This document shows positions 51,934 through 61,180 of a DNA stretch of 64,000 nt, piece after piece. Source of the stretch: Burkholderiales bacterium (GTDB lineage: Bacteria > Pseudomonadota > Gammaproteobacteria > Burkholderiales > WYBJ01); contig JALHQN010000009.1 of assembly GCA_022841915.1 (NCBI GenBank), positions 186,001-250,000 on the forward strand, read 5' to 3'. Every line of letters begins with the position of its first letter. Within the stretch, counting starts at the first letter, position 1. Under the pieces are notes generated by a model. The model worked only from the letters and a program-made list of their open reading frames with translations. It was not told where the DNA came from and made no database searches. The position numbers and the translations under genes are program-made.

Positions 51934-52613
51934 CCGAGCAGGTTCACGGGCCTCATGTCGATCAGATCCAGGCCTGATTTCGCCAGGAGCGCTGACGGGT
52001 CGAGATCACTGCGGTAGGCAATGAAGCGATAGAGCGGCGCGAGCAGAAGATCGAACACCCGCAGCCACTTCGGACCGGAACGGAACCGGCTCGCAATGAC
52101 GATTCGGGCACCCGGACGGCATACGCGCCGCAGTTCCTGCATTGCACGCACGGCGTCAGGCAGACCAGCCACACCGAACAAGACGACAGCCTTGTCGAAG
52201 CTCCCGTCGGCGAAGGCAAGGCGCTCCGCATCCATCTGCACGAGCGATCGCGAGCCTTCTGGACGGGATTGGCGAAGCCTCCGCGCAGCCAGGAGAAGCA
52301 TGTCTCTGGACAGATCCGCACCCACGAGCACCACGTCACTCGGGTATAGCTCGAGCGACAGGCCGCTGCCGATACAAAGCTCGAGTATCCGTTCTCCGGG
52401 CTCGCACTCGAGGGCCTCGATTGCGGCCTTGCGTCCGTGATGCAGACTCTGCCCGAAAACGCGATCGTACACAGGCGCGAACAATCGGTAACCCCGCTGA
52501 GCGCAGGTCTCCGAATCGATGCCTTTGGCATTACCCGTACGAGTGAACAATTGAAATTCCGCTCTCCACGGTGATTGTAGAACATCGGAACGTTGCCGTC
52601 CTATCGAACACAT
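51900..52613 (-). CDS. Class I SAM methyltransferase, phospholipid-methyltransferase-like
   Basis: Up to ~237 residues (start uncertain; the ATG at 52613 has a poor ribosome site, and a later start near RGYRLFAPVYDRVFG is possible). SAM motif I is ILELCIGSGLSLELYP, motif II VVLVGADLSRDMLLLA, and an acidic DAERLAFADGSFDKAVV. YDRVFGQSLHHGRKAAIE resembles the N-terminus of Rhodobacter-type PmtA phosphatidylethanolamine N-methyltransferases. UbiE-type function is an alternative. Its 3' end overlaps the LapG-like gene by 34 bases. Confidence 0.75.
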   Translation of the reverse strand: MCSIGRQRSDVLQSPWRAEFQLFTRTGNAKGIDSETCAQRGYRLFAPVYDRVFGQSLHHGRKAAIEALECEPGERILELCIGSGLSLELYPSDVVLVGADLSRDMLLLAARRLRQSRPEGSRSLVQMDAERLAFADGSFDKAVVLFGVAGLPDAVRAMQELRRVCRPGARIVIASRFRSGPKWLRVFDLLLAPLYRFIAYRSDLDPSALLAKSGLDLIDMRPVNLLGYSSVLVCRSP

Positions 52614-52786
52614 CTCACGTGGCGGCAGACCGCGCCACAATTCGGCGCCTTCCACGGCAGGGAAACGCAGTCGGCACGATTCGACCCAATGCCGCCATGT
52701 GCATGCAACGTGGCTGTGGCACAACTACACTGGCTCCGAAAGTTTCGGCAGATCGGCGAATCTGCCTCCAGAAGGGAGGTGCTTGC

Positions 52787-53146
52787 ATGATGGCGTTACT
52801 CAGGCAGTTGGAAGATCGGCAGGAGGAAATTCTCGATGCAATCGTACGGTCCCTCGCACAAGCGCGCGGCCTCGACGTCGACGATGCAGGCGTGCGTACA
52901 GATCTGACGAACGAAGCGAAGAACCTGATCTCACGCCAGGTCCTGCATGACGATGAGGTCATGCCAACGCAGTTCTCCGGATCCGCATTGGCGGATCTGC
53001 TCCACGAGCACGAGCGGGTGTCTCAGATGATTCTGCGCGCGGTGGCGCCGGAATCGACCTGGGATGCCGACGACAACTTCGACGAGGAACCCGATCCCTT
53101 CCGCCCTGGCTTTCGAGGCACCGAATCCGATATCCCCGACTGCTGA
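52787..53146 (+). CDS. Small hypothetical protein
   Basis: A 119-residue protein I do not recognise. Mostly helical (LLRQLEDRQEEILDAIVRSLAQARG and LADLLHEHERVSQMILRA), with a very acidic Pro-rich tail (WDADDNFDEEPDPFRPGF). No membrane segment. GGGAGG before the ATG at 52787 supports the start (the next ATG at 52790 is equally possible). The frame further upstream is not coding. Confidence 0.6.
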   Translation: MMALLRQLEDRQEEILDAIVRSLAQARGLDVDDAGVRTDLTNEAKNLISRQVLHDDEVMPTQFSGSALADLLHEHERVSQMILRAVAPESTWDADDNFDEEPDPFRPGFRGTESDIPDC

Positions 53147-53382
53147 ATCGCTCGGCTATCGTTGCTGCGCACCCTCGTTGTGGACTGGCGCCGCTTCGAA
53201 GAGCACTTGCCGAGCCTCGATTCAGGGGAGCGAGCCCTGCCATCCAACAACGATCAGGAGGCCAAGCTCGAGCGCACGTCACGCCTAACTGCCCCGCGCG
53301 CTCGGCGCATCGATGGCGGTCTGAACTCTACGTCTCCAGACCAGCGAGCCTCACCGAAAAGCCCGTCGGCATGCTGCTTCGC

Positions 53383-54357
53383 TCAGCCCGCCACCATCGC
53401 AGGCAGGCGCTTGCGGATGATCTCGGTGGCATCGGCGACGATGCGCTCGAGCAGTTCAGCGCAGCTCGGCACGTCGTGGATCAGACCCATCACCCCGCTG
53501 GAGCTCCAGGCGCCTGCATCGAGCTCGCCCTTCTCGAAGACCGCCGGCGAGCGCGAGCCCGCAGCCAGGTGCTTCATGTCCTCGAACGTCTTGGTCGGAT
53601 CGGCATCCAGCAGCGCCAGCTCCTTCGTGATTGCATTCTTGAACAGGCGCGACGAATTGCGCAGACGGCGAAAAACGATCTGTGTGTCGAGCTCGGTGGC
53701 TCGCACATAGGCCTGCTTGACGTTGTCGTGTACCCCGCATTCCTGCGTGGCGAGGAAGCGCGTGCCCATGTTGATGCCGTCCGCCCCCAAGGCCAAGGCG
53801 GCTGCGAGCTGACGGCCGTTGCCGATGGCGCCGGAGGCGATGAACGGCACCGAGAGCTGCTCGGCGGCGAGCGGGAGCAGCAGCATGTTGGGCACATCGT
53901 CTTCACCGACATGGCCAGCGCATTCGAAGCCATCGATGCTGATGATGTCGCAGCCGAGCGACTCGGCCTTCTTCGCATGCCGAATAGAGGTGCACTTGTG
54001 GATGACCTTGATGCCGGCTTCCTTGAAGATCGGCATGACGCGCTGCGGATTGTTGCCCGCGGTCTCGACGATCTTCACCCCGCTCGCGACGATCGCCCGG
54101 GCGTAATCCTCGTAGGGCACAGGCGTAATCGTGGGCAGAATGGTGAGATTCACGGCGAGCGGCCGGTCGGTCATGCTGCGGGCGAGTTCGACCTCCTTGA
54201 TGACCTCGTCTGGCGTGGGCAGCGAAAGTGCGGTCATGATGCCGAGCCCGCCGGCATTGGACACCGCTGCGGCCAGCTTCGCTCGGCCGACCCTCATCAT
54301 GCCGCCGCAGACGATGGGATAGCGGATGCCGAGCATTTCAGTGACGCGAGTTTTCAT
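53383..54357 (-). CDS. Nitronate monooxygenase family flavoprotein
   Basis: A 324-residue FMN TIM-barrel protein that oxidises nitronates (propionate-3-nitronate or nitroalkanes) in the family. N-terminal YPIVCGGMMRVGRAKLAAAVSNAGGLGI, phosphate-binding GFECAGHVGEDDVPN, IASGAIGNGRQLAAALALGADGINMGTRF are conserved. AGGAGC precedes the ATG at 54357. Without the class-specific motifs being compared, other members such as enoyl-ACP reductase FabK-like enzymes are possible. Confidence 0.88.
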   Translation of the reverse strand: MKTRVTEMLGIRYPIVCGGMMRVGRAKLAAAVSNAGGLGIMTALSLPTPDEVIKEVELARSMTDRPLAVNLTILPTITPVPYEDYARAIVASGVKIVETAGNNPQRVMPIFKEAGIKVIHKCTSIRHAKKAESLGCDIISIDGFECAGHVGEDDVPNMLLLPLAAEQLSVPFIASGAIGNGRQLAAALALGADGINMGTRFLATQECGVHDNVKQAYVRATELDTQIVFRRLRNSSRLFKNAITKELALLDADPTKTFEDMKHLAAGSRSPAVFEKGELDAGAWSSSGVMGLIHDVPSCAELLERIVADATEIIRKRLPAMVAG

Positions 54358-54479
54358 CGTTGCTCCTGTTTCAATGCCGTGCGCCGAGGTCGTGCGCACC
54401 TTGTGGCGACATTGTACGGCGACCGATATGGCGGGGTCGACCCATGATGGGGATCGAGGCGAACGATCAGACGGATTGC

Positions 54480-54650
54480 ATCGCCTCTCATCGCGACGCC
54501 GAAGCGACCTGTACGTCAGCGGGGAAGTAGCCGTGGCGCCCGTGCCGGAGGCCGCCACCTGGCACACCTTCGCCGTGGGGATCGCCGTGCTAGCGGGATG
54601 GTGCGTGCGGCGAAGCCGAATCGCCGTATCCGGGCCTCGACGCTGGGGCG
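54480..54650 (+). pseudogene. Remnant of a PEP-CTERM protein gene
   Basis: One frame encodes VAPVPEAATWHTFAVGIAVLAGWCVRRSRIAV (VPEAATW, hydrophobic helix, Arg cluster; from about 54533), an unmistakable PEP-CTERM-like tail, but no signal peptide or body precedes it and no stop closes it before the REP-like repeats begin at 54651. The part upstream to 54358 shows no coding character. It is likely a 3' relic cut by repeat insertion or deletion. Confidence 0.55.
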
Positions 54651-54780
54651 CTGCCGCTCGGCCCGTGCACGATTCAAGACCTGACCCAGATATCCTATCC
54701 CTGCCGCTCGGCCCGTGCACGATTCAAGACCCGACCCCGATATCCTTCGATTCAAGACCCCGATATCCTTCGATATCCTT
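54651..54780. repeat. REP-like tandem repeat array adjoining yciH
   Basis: A 50-base unit beginning CTGCCGCTCGGCCCGTGCAC, followed by GATTCAAGACC and GATATCC, is present at 54651-54700 and 54701-54750 with a few mismatches. Shorter partial copies (GATTCAAGACCCCGATATCC, GATATCC) continue to the yciH stop. An inverted relative lies at 55239-55262, on the other side of yciH. Confidence 0.85.
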
Positions 54781-55137
54781 CTAGCCTGCCTTCTTCGCCT
54801 TGATGCCCTCGGCCATCAACGCCGCGACCACCCGGTCACAGTGATCGCCCTGAACCTCGATCACGCCATCCTTCACTGTGCCGCCGGACCCGCAGGCCGC
54901 CTTCAGCCGCTTGCCCAGTGCCGCGAGGGCGTCCGGATCCAATGCGAGGCCCTTGACCAGCGTGACGCACTTGCCGCCCCGCCCCTTGGTCTCACGCGAC
55001 ACGCGCACGGGACCGGCGACAGGCGCCGCAGTCTTGGACCGCCCGCAAACGCATTCGGCGACGGGGCGACGGCAACCGGGACAGGTGCGACCTAGTTCAG
55101 TCGAGTAGACAAGGCCACCGATGGCGTTCTTCTTCAT
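54781..55137 (-). CDS. yciH: SUI1/eIF1-like translation factor YciH
   Basis: A 118-residue homologue of YciH, the bacterial eIF1-like factor thought to affect start-codon fidelity. The SUI1 domain lies at about 50-115 (TKGRGGKCVTLVKGL...ALGKRLKAACGSGGTVKDGVIEVQGD). Before it is a C-P-G-C...C-x-C cluster (residues ~19-31) suggestive of a zinc ribbon. Its stop (TAG) directly abuts the repeat array, and an inverted repeat lies beyond its start. Confidence 0.92.
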   Translation of the reverse strand: MKKNAIGGLVYSTELGRTCPGCRRPVAECVCGRSKTAAPVAGPVRVSRETKGRGGKCVTLVKGLALDPDALAALGKRLKAACGSGGTVKDGVIEVQGDHCDRVVAALMAEGIKAKKAG

Positions 55138-55238
55138 GGTCGTGCCGGACGATCGGGATAGAAGTCGGAATTGTCCGCGTGAAAGGCCGAGCCGTCACGC
55201 GCGGCCGAGCGGGGTGTCCGAGTTCACAGCGGCTCGAA

Positions 55239-55295
55239 GGGGTCGGGTCTTGCAATCATGCATCGATTGCTTGATTGCAAGACCCCTAGTACTAG
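55239..55295. repeat. Inverted-repeat element, inverted copy of the REP-like unit
   Basis: GGGTCTTGCAATCA (55245-55258) and TGATTGCAAGACCC (55272-55285) are perfect 14-base arms around a 13-base loop. The segment 55239-55262 nearly equals the reverse complement of the 54651 unit (one inserted and one changed base). It is followed by palindrome CTAGTACTAG (55286-55295). Confidence 0.85.
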
Positions 55296-55696
55296 TCGGG
55301 CTCTAGTAGGATGCCGAGCGAGGCCCCGTGCTGAAGAACCGGCCGCGGTCTTAATGGCACAGCGCCGGTAAACTGGTTTGGGCAGCGATCGGCTCTCCCA
55401 TAGCTCGCCCACACTGCGATTTACCGTTCGACCATTATCGGATGTCTTAGCTATCTTCACCTCGATAGTGTTTTATGTCGATTCACATCGGCCGATCCTG
55501 ACGTTCCGCCGGCTCACAGCGTTTACCCGCGACTCCAAGTATCATCGTGCGAGCGGCAAACACCTTGCGCACGAAGGTCTGCGAGGCCAGCGATACAGTG
55601 CTCATCTGAATTCATACGCCGATGCCGGTTGTCCTGGCCGAGTTCAGATACGAGGTTAGGCGTCAGATTCGACATTCATCATGGGAGGATAGCGCC
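55296..55696. other. Intergenic before SDR gene
   Basis: About 400 bases with lower GC content than neighbours and no convincing gene; probably the SDR promoter region. Nothing recognisable was identified. Confidence 0.5.
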
Positions 55697-56455
55697 ATGC
55701 AGGCAACGGGGAAGATCGCGGTCATCACGGGTGCCGGCAGCGGCATAGGGCGGGCGTCGGCGCTGGCTTTGTACGCCGACGGGTTCTCCGTCGTGCTGGC
55801 CGGACGTCGGCGAAACATGCTCGAGGAGACGGCAGCACTGGCTCAGGCCTCACCGCCACGCATGCTGGTGGTACAGACCGATGTTTCCGACCCTGCATCG
55901 ATTTCAGCGCTGTTCGACACTGTGCAAAGCACCTATGGCCGCATCGATCTACTCTTCAACAATGCGGGGATCAGCACGCGCAACATCGCGATCGACGACC
56001 TGACTTATGAGCAATGGTCGAATGTCGTCGCGGTCAACCTGACCGGGGCCTTTCTGTGCGCGCAGCACGCCTTTCGCATGATGAAGAGCCAGACGCCGCG
56101 CGGCGGGCGCATCATCAACAACGGCTCGGTATCGGCGCATGTGCCGCGGCGCAATGCCACAGCCTATACGACGACCAAGCACGCAATGACCGGCCTGACA
56201 CGCTCGCTGTCGCTGGACGGGCGGGAATTCGACATCGCTTGCGGTCAGATCGATATCGGCAACGCCGCGACCACGCGCAACGAAGACACCTCGCGCGGTC
56301 GCTTGCAGGCGAGCGGCCGCGTCGAGGCGGAGGCGCGCATCGACGTCGACGACGTGGCGCGCGGCGTCGCCTACATGGCCAGCCTGTCGCTGGAGGCGAA
56401 CGTGCAATTCATGACCGTCATGGCCACGAAAATGCCCTATATCGGTCGCGGCTGA
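55697..56455 (+). CDS. Short-chain dehydrogenase/reductase
   Basis: A 252-residue classical SDR. The NAD(P) glycine motif TGAGSGIG is near residues 11-18, NNAG at ~88-91, catalytic Ser in NNGSVSAH and YTTTK (Y-x3-K) near residue 155. GGAGG precedes the ATG at 55697; the upstream frame extension is not needed. The substrate is unknown. The tail [17 protein letters not shown] is usual for a subset of SDRs in aromatic or steroid metabolism. Confidence 0.92.
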   Translation: MQATGKIAVITGAGSGIGRASALALYADGFSVVLAGRRRNMLEETAALAQASPPRMLVVQTDVSDPASISALFDTVQSTYGRIDLLFNNAGISTRNIAIDDLTYEQWSNVVAVNLTGAFLCAQHAFRMMKSQTPRGGRIINNGSVSAHVPRRNATAYTTTKHAMTGLTRSLSLDGREFDIACGQIDIGNAATTRNEDTSRGRLQASGRVEAEARIDVDDVARGVAYMASLSLEANVQFMTVMATKMPYIGRG

Positions 56456-56462
56456 CGCCTCT

Positions 56463-56882
56463 TCAGCATTGCATGATTTCGATGCTGACACCGTCCGGCG
56501 CGGAAACGTAGCAGAGCAGGCTGCCGCCGACGCCTTTCTTCAGCTCGACCGGAAAGCTCACGCCCTTTTTGCGCAGATCGGCGCAAAGTGCCGTCAGATC
56601 GCCCTGGTACAGAAAACCGAAATGGTCGGTTCCCCAGGTGTTGTGGCTGGAGAAATCGGCATAAGGCCGGATCGGCGAGTTCGGTGCCGGATCCTCGCCG
56701 GGGCGGCGGCCACGGATCAGGATCGTCACGCCGCCGAGTTCCACGAAGATCTGCGGTGCACCGCGTGCAATGGTGTCGGCGGTGATGGTCGCGCCGAACA
56801 TCTCGACATACCAGGCGGCCGATGCCTTGGGATTTTCGCTGATGATGTGGACGTGATCGAATTTGAAGGCGGAGTTGCTCAT
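56463..56882 (-). CDS. VOC-family (glyoxalase/dioxygenase fold) protein
   Basis: A 139-residue single-fold VOC protein. KFDHVHIISENPKASAAWY at the N-terminus carries the first metal His, and the C-terminal VSAPDGVSIEIMQC contains the metal Glu. The middle has VTILIRGRRPGEDPA. Possible roles are glyoxalase, dioxygenase or antibiotic-binding protein; none can be assigned. It converges on the SDR gene with only 7 bases between the stops. Confidence 0.85.
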   Translation of the reverse strand: MSNSAFKFDHVHIISENPKASAAWYVEMFGATITADTIARGAPQIFVELGGVTILIRGRRPGEDPAPNSPIRPYADFSSHNTWGTDHFGFLYQGDLTALCADLRKKGVSFPVELKKGVGGSLLCYVSAPDGVSIEIMQC

Positions 56883-57240
56883 GGTTCTGTCCTTTCTGAT
56901 TCTGATCGAAAATGGTACATCAGCCGCACAGCGCCTGACTCACCTCGGTTCGCGCTGTCGCGACACCGCTAATCGGCGGGAGCACGCCTATAGAGCATCA
57001 TTCTGGGGGCCGCCCCGGTCGAACCGTGGGCCCGCTTTCTGGCATCATGTGGAACGGGTATTGTCGGCCAAGACCGGTCACTCTGGGCAAATGCGCCTGC
57101 CCTCGAGATCGAGACGACCGAGTTTAACGAAAAGCCGCCGTGCGCGACTCGGCGCAGGGCTCGATCGGGAGCCAGAATCATGCACCTTCGGCGCATAACG
57201 AAAAGACGAACCCCGCGGTGAACGACGAAAGGTATATCGC
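56883..57240. other. Intergenic before dioxygenase gene
   Basis: 358 bases between the divergent VOC and dioxygenase genes. Only short frames without coding character; it must hold two promoters, which I could not fix. Confidence 0.5.
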
Positions 57241-58263
57241 ATGAGTGAAATCCACACCCGGCCGATCACCGCTGCCTGCGCCTGGACGCAGGCGGACATC
57301 GCCCGCAGCGACGACTGGCAGCACGAGCTGAGCGGCGCGGAAATCGATGACCTCGACCGCGCGCTGAAGGGCATCCGCAATCCTGGCGGCAAGCTGATCG
57401 ACATCACGCGCGACGATTTCCCGCTACCGGTGCTGGCGTCTCGGCTTGCGGAGGTTGAACGTGACGTGCGAGTCGGGCGTGGCTTCTTCCTGCTGCGCGG
57501 CATTCCCGTCGAACGCTATACGGACGACGAGGTTTTTCTGCTGAAATGGGGGATCGGAACCCATCTCGGCCACCCAGTCTCGCAGAACGTCTACGGCGAC
57601 ATGCTGGGGCACGTGTTCGATCATGGCAACGAGGATCCGACCTCGGTGCGCACACGCGGCTACCAGACCAACGCCGGGCTCGACCTCCATGTCGACCGCG
57701 CCGACATGACCTCGCTCCTTTGCCTGCGCCAAGGCCGGTCCGGCGGCATCAGTCGCATCGTCAGCTCGATGTCGGTACACAACGCGATCCTCGCCGAGGC
57801 GCCGCACATGCTGCGACCATTGTACGAGGGGCTTCCCTACATCACCACGGAGGCCGACGGCCCGATCGAGATCTGGAACGGCCCGGTGTTCGACGTGACC
57901 GAAGGCGTTCTGAGTTGCTCGTTCCGGCGCGGCACCATACAGAAAGCGATCGAGACCCCGGGCGTGGAAACGCCCGTTGAGAAGCTCTCGGCGCTCGCCT
58001 GCATCGACCGGGTAATGAACGACACGAAACTGGTTTACGAGATGGAACTGCGGCCGGGCGACATCCAGTTCGTAAACAACTACACGGTGCTGCACGGGCG
58101 AACCGCCTTCACCGATGCCGACGACGGATCGCGCAAGCGCCACATGGTGCGGCTGTGGCTGAGCTTCTTCACGCCGCGGCCCGCCAGCGCCTATATCCGC
58201 GATCAGTACAAAGGCATCGCGAAGACGCTCGATCAGAATCCGGTCGGCTATCGCACTCAGTAG
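57241..58263 (+). CDS. TauD/TfdA-like Fe(II)/2-oxoglutarate dioxygenase
   Basis: A 340-residue protein of the TauD clade with the longer N-terminal region. The facial triad is H and D of LDLHVDRADM near residues 149-151 and the distal His of YTVLHGRTAFTD. Arg for 2-oxoglutarate is in KRHMVRLWLSFF. The N-terminal GRGFFLLRGIPVERYTDDE is the usual start of the barrel. Most related proteins are of unknown substrate. No transport gene is adjacent. Confidence 0.85.
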   Translation: MSEIHTRPITAACAWTQADIARSDDWQHELSGAEIDDLDRALKGIRNPGGKLIDITRDDFPLPVLASRLAEVERDVRVGRGFFLLRGIPVERYTDDEVFLLKWGIGTHLGHPVSQNVYGDMLGHVFDHGNEDPTSVRTRGYQTNAGLDLHVDRADMTSLLCLRQGRSGGISRIVSSMSVHNAILAEAPHMLRPLYEGLPYITTEADGPIEIWNGPVFDVTEGVLSCSFRRGTIQKAIETPGVETPVEKLSALACIDRVMNDTKLVYEMELRPGDIQFVNNYTVLHGRTAFTDADDGSRKRHMVRLWLSFFTPRPASAYIRDQYKGIAKTLDQNPVGYRTQ

Positions 58264-58303
58264 GCAGCGCGCGATTGCGCCAGGGCCCGTTCAGCTTCGG
58301 CGC

Positions 58304-58345
58304 GGCTCGTCGGCATCGGTCGGATGCCTGGGGCATCGACGAGCC
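58304..58345. terminator. Hairpin between dioxygenase and pseudouridine synthase genes
   Basis: GGCTCGTCG (58304-58312) and CGACGAGCC (58337-58345) pair perfectly, with an inner GCATC/GATGC stem. CTCTTTC follows, giving a partial T-run for the plus strand. Probable bidirectional terminator. Confidence 0.65.
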
Positions 58346-58397
58346 CTCTTTCCCGAGACTTGGCGCGCCAGTGTCGGGGGACGTAATCGAGGCCTGA

Positions 58398-59063
58398 TCA
58401 GAACGGCGGTGGGCACTCGATGCGCATCAGCGCCCCTGTTTCCGGGCATGCCATATCGATACTGCACGCATGCAACATCAAGCGCTGCGCCTTGGCGCAG
58501 GAGTCCGGCGTGCCGTAGAAGTCATCGCCGAGTATCGGATGCCCCATTGCTTCCATATGCACCCGCAACTGGTGAGTACGCCCGGTGAGAGGCTCGAGCT
58601 CGATACGCGAGTACGCGTGCGTCGTGCAGGTGTCGAGTACGCGGTAGTGGGTCAGGCTCGGCCGGCCCATCGCAACGTCGACTTTCTGTTTCGCGCGGTT
58701 GGGTCCATCGGCGCCGATGGGAAGCTCGATCGCTCCCGTAGCGGCAGCCATCCAGCACCCGTCGACCAAGGCTTGGTACCGCTTGCGCACCTTGCGTTGC
58801 TCGAACAGGATGCTGAGCGCGCGCTGCGCCCTCGCGCCGCGCCCCATGACGACGATGCCGGACGTGCCCATGTCCAGGCGATGAACCATCATCGCATCGG
58901 GAAACTCCGCCTGCACACGGCGCGACAAGCAATCCTCCTTGCCCGCGCCGCGCCCCGGCACGCTCAGCAGCCCGCTAGGCTTGTCGACCACGATGAGATG
59001 CTCCGAGACATGCAAAAGGGAAAGCCCCCGGTGGGCGGGTGGTCGGTAGGGTGTGGATGCCAT
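58398..59063 (-). CDS. RluA-family RNA pseudouridine synthase
   Basis: A 221-residue protein with catalytic Asp in HRLDMGTSGIVVMG near residue 65, substrate segment PLTGRTHQLRVHMEAMGHPILGD and VRKRYQALVDG. It isomerises U to pseudouridine in rRNA or tRNA; the short length without an S4 domain fits RluA (23S/tRNA). The start at 59063 is chosen because the upstream frame is not conserved in type; the ribosome site is weak. Confidence 0.9.
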   Translation of the reverse strand: MASTPYRPPAHRGLSLLHVSEHLIVVDKPSGLLSVPGRGAGKEDCLSRRVQAEFPDAMMVHRLDMGTSGIVVMGRGARAQRALSILFEQRKVRKRYQALVDGCWMAAATGAIELPIGADGPNRAKQKVDVAMGRPSLTHYRVLDTCTTHAYSRIELEPLTGRTHQLRVHMEAMGHPILGDDFYGTPDSCAKAQRLMLHACSIDMACPETGALMRIECPPPF

Positions 59064-59499
59064 GCCGCGGATTGTCTCATTGGAAGCGACTCGACGACTC
59101 ACCAAGTCGAGTCGCCGGTTGCAGGTGCACGAAACCTTGCGAGACGCGGCCAAAACGGCGAGCCGCGCTTGGGATCAGATCTCGCAATCACGGTTCTGCC
59201 CGAGCGGACTCGCTTTAGCCCGTTCCCGGATCTGCCTGGCGTAGGTGCGAGCTCCTGCCGATGGCAGGACGTCTTTGCAGACTGCGCGGCCAGGAAAAGA
59301 GTTGCATCGGCTGTTCGGTTCCGTATTGAGTTCCACAGAAGGACAAGGCGCAACACTCGCCAGACCTCCGCCTACGCCGTCCGTAAGCCCCCGCACTAGC
59401 CGCGAACGCTCGCATCGCCCTGAGGCGCGAGAGTAGAGTTCGACCGACAAGCTCCCAAGAGTTAGGATCGAGGATCACTCACAACGGACGGGGGCGACC
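59064..59499. other. Intergenic before MmgE/PrpD gene
   Basis: 436 bases without a convincing gene; short antisense frames lack coding character. It presumably contains the promoters for the flanking divergent genes. Confidence 0.5.
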
Positions 59500-61050
59500 A
59501 TGGTCGTGCATGAGGTAAGGGTGCATCCCAGTTCGGCGTCATTGCCGAGACAGGCGCAGTTGACCTGGAAGATGGCCGAATTGGCTGCGGCCGCCCCGCC
59601 GCCGTCGCCTGAGGTGGCGGAGATGGTCGCGTGCCGTGTCGTCGACAACGCGGGTGTGGCGCTGGCGGCCATCAATCGCCAGCCGGTAACCACGGCTCGC
59701 ATCATGGCTCTGGCACATACACGCGCCGATGGGGCGACACTGTTCGGGCTGCCCCCGGCCGTCCGGGTTCATGCCGAATGGGCCGCTTGGGCCAATGCGA
59801 CCGCTGTGCGTGAGCTGGACTTCCACGATTGCTCTCCGCCCAGCGCACATCCCGGTGACAACATCGCCCCGCTGATCGCCGTGGCCCAGCAGATGCGATG
59901 CGACGGGGCCGCGCTCGTCCGGGCCATCGCCGTCGCCTACGAGATCCAGGTCGCCCTGGGCCGAGGGATGCCCCTCGCGCCCTCGCAGAAGGAGCAGACC
60001 GGTCATCTGTGTCCCGCCACCACGGCGGGCCTCGGGGCGCTCCTGGGCTTGCCCGTGGCTACGATCTACCATGCGCTCAACCAGGCCGTGCTCATTTCCC
60101 ACGCGCCGCGTCAAACCCGCAAGGGCGAGATGACATCCTGGAAGGCGTTCGTCCCGGGCCATTCGGGCAAGCTCGCCATCGATGCGATCGATCGGGCCAT
60201 GCGCGGCGAGAGTTCACCCAGCCCAGCCTACGAAGGCGAGAGCGGTGTCATCGCCTACATGCTCGATGGTCCCAGCGCACGCTATCAGGTCTCGCTGCCG
60301 GCGCCGGGCGCGCCTCTCGGCGCGATTCTCCAGACTTTCACCAAGGCGCATGCGGCGGTCAATCACGCCCAGGCCTTCATCGACCTGGCCTTCGAATTGC
60401 GCGTCGGCGTCGACTTGAGTCGCCTGCGCGAGGTGGTGGTGCGCACCAACAGCACCGTGCACAACATCGTCGGCAGCGGCGCCAACGATCCGGAGAAGTC
60501 CAACCCCGATGCCAGCCGCGAGACGCTGGACCACTCGCTGTCCTACATCGTCGCGATCGCGCTCGAGGACGGGTGGTTTCACCACGAACGAAGTTACGCT
60601 CATGATCGCACCCACCGCCCCGACACCATCGCCTTGTGGCGCAAAGTTCGCTCAGTCGTCGACCCGCTCTGGGAGGATCGACACAAACAGGCACGACCGG
60701 GGCGCCCCGTCCTGGGCGGACGCCTCGAGTTGCACCTCGACGATGGCCGCGTGATCGCCGGCGAGAAAGCGGTCGCCGATGCGCAGATCGGCGGTGCCCG
60801 AACCATGGACCGGGCGGGGTATGAACGGAAGTTCCGTGCGCTGGCCGGCCCGCTCCTAGCCGCCGAGGACATGGCGGCTTTCCTCGATCTCGCCCATCGA
60901 CTTCCCAGCGCCTCGCCTGAAGCCCTATGCCGACTGAATCCGGTCTTGCCGGCGGGCGAGGTTCGCTCGGAGCGTCCCGGCGCCAAGGGCATCTACGATC
61001 ACCCCATCGACGAGGGTAATGGCGGCGTTCGTGCCGCAAACGCCGGATAG
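59500..61050 (+). CDS. MmgE/PrpD family, PrpD-like 2-methylcitrate dehydratase homologue
   Basis: 516 residues, longer than the other MmgE/PrpD proteins in this window and closer to true PrpD in length and pattern (VRELDFHDCSPPSAHPGDNIAPLIAVA, QKEQTGHLCPATTAGLGALLGL, SWKAFVPGHSGKLAIDA). PrpD converts 2-methylcitrate to cis-2-methylaconitate in propionate oxidation. No prpB, prpC or acnD is nearby, so the specific substrate is not established. It is alone on the plus strand. Confidence 0.88.
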   Translation: MVVHEVRVHPSSASLPRQAQLTWKMAELAAAAPPPSPEVAEMVACRVVDNAGVALAAINRQPVTTARIMALAHTRADGATLFGLPPAVRVHAEWAAWANATAVRELDFHDCSPPSAHPGDNIAPLIAVAQQMRCDGAALVRAIAVAYEIQVALGRGMPLAPSQKEQTGHLCPATTAGLGALLGLPVATIYHALNQAVLISHAPRQTRKGEMTSWKAFVPGHSGKLAIDAIDRAMRGESSPSPAYEGESGVIAYMLDGPSARYQVSLPAPGAPLGAILQTFTKAHAAVNHAQAFIDLAFELRVGVDLSRLREVVVRTNSTVHNIVGSGANDPEKSNPDASRETLDHSLSYIVAIALEDGWFHHERSYAHDRTHRPDTIALWRKVRSVVDPLWEDRHKQARPGRPVLGGRLELHLDDGRVIAGEKAVADAQIGGARTMDRAGYERKFRALAGPLLAAEDMAAFLDLAHRLPSASPEALCRLNPVLPAGEVRSERPGAKGIYDHPIDEGNGGVRAANAG

Positions 61051-61180
61051 ACCACCACCCCCATACGAACGACTCGACCTCTGCGCCAGCTTGCCTAGGA
61101 CGAGAAGGTGCCCCGCTTAGCAGCGAAGCTCCCTCCCCGCCTCCGGAGCACGCGCCCGCCGGCACGCGATCGACCCGAGC

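Noticed and set aside
54326-54784. Complete 152-codon protein gene
   Set aside because: Only the PEP-CTERM-like tail has protein character; the rest overlaps another gene's start or consists of repeats.
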